From Crystallibacter permensis (lineage in GTDB: Bacteria; Actinomycetota; Actinomycetes; Actinomycetales; Micrococcaceae), in contig NZ_JAODLR010000001.1 in assembly GCF_025960875.1 (NCBI RefSeq), positions 454,883 through 518,882 on the forward strand: DNA of 64,000 nt, given 5' to 3'. Below, one piece after another: positions 63,925 through 64,000 of this stretch. Under the pieces are notes generated by a model that worked only from the letters and a program-made list of their open reading frames with translations, was not told the origin of the DNA and did no database searches. The translations under genes and the position numbers were made by a program. Position 1 is the stretch's first letter, and each line of letters opens with the position of its first letter.

Positions 63925-63987
63925 CAGGTTCGGGCGTATTCATCGGCTGGCGCCTGTGCAGGTTCGACTCATCCGCTGGTGCTAGTG
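63925..63987. repeat. Imperfect direct repeat at the right edge, possible IS end
   Basis: CAGGTTCG occurs at 63925 and 63959, each followed by a TCATCSGCTGG-type block and a GTG (units 63925-63958 and 63959-63987). Such direct repeats are found at the ends of IS21-like elements, so an insertion sequence may begin just past the window. No transposase is visible, so this is a guess. Confidence 0.3.
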
Positions 63988-64000
63988 ACCATCTGGGAGA

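Overview
The window is a high-GC actinobacterial chromosome segment. Gene content and order point to a soil Micrococcaceae such as Arthrobacter or a close relative: an intein-bearing dnaB, a secreted Rpf/LysM protein behind a ydaO-like leader, a mycothiol-dependent maleylpyruvate isomerase family enzyme, DUF4193 and DUF3817 proteins, and a homodimeric AceE. This placement is inferred from gene families only. No rRNA, tRNA, CRISPR array or prophage was seen.

Layout. Bases 1-1.8 kb hold the ATPase half of dnaB, cut by two inteins. Bases 1.9-15.3 kb carry ordinary chromosomal genes (phosphoesterase, tartronate semialdehyde reductase, DUF3817, LysE exporter, two GNAT enzymes, CDF transporter with a short lipoprotein, CNNM/CBS protein, secreted protein) and one decayed AAA ATPase. 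Bases 15.4-23.9 kb hold cysE, a P-type Ca2+ ATPase, the Rpf/LysM gene with its riboswitch-like leader and two acyl-CoA synthetases. Bases 24-30 kb hold a minus-strand group that includes a translationally close pair (Asp-box propeller plus ThiS/MoaD-like protein), an MFS exporter, pyruvate kinase and an SDR. Base 30.2 kb starts aceE.

Bases 33.5-38.6 kb form a urate-degradation operon: OHCU decarboxylase, hydroxyisourate hydrolase, urate oxidase, an NCS2 urate/xanthine permease and an 8-oxoguanine/guanine deaminase. It takes purines as far as allantoin; no xanthine dehydrogenase or allantoinase is present here. Bases 40-42.9 kb hold an MHS-type transporter, a flavin reductase-like protein and a divergent GntR regulator.

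Bases 43-52.8 kb form a coherent lactate module: lactate permease, LldR-type regulator, LutABC lactate oxidation complex, an unrecognised small protein coupled to the PEP synthase regulator, and PEP synthase. Lactate is imported, oxidised to pyruvate and raised to PEP for gluconeogenesis. Three TGTGGT-N3-ACCACA-type operators and one cAMP-receptor-type site tie the module together.

Bases 53-64 kb are more fluid: a duplicated DUF4193 gene flanking a YkvI-type transporter, gamma-glutamyltransferase, an endonuclease V homologue that has lost catalytic residues, a transposase remnant, a second decayed AAA ATPase of the same family as the first, a deletion scar that joins a 5'-truncated cardiolipin synthase to a 5'-truncated IclR regulator, and an intact Xre/RES (MbcTA-like) toxin-antitoxin pair.
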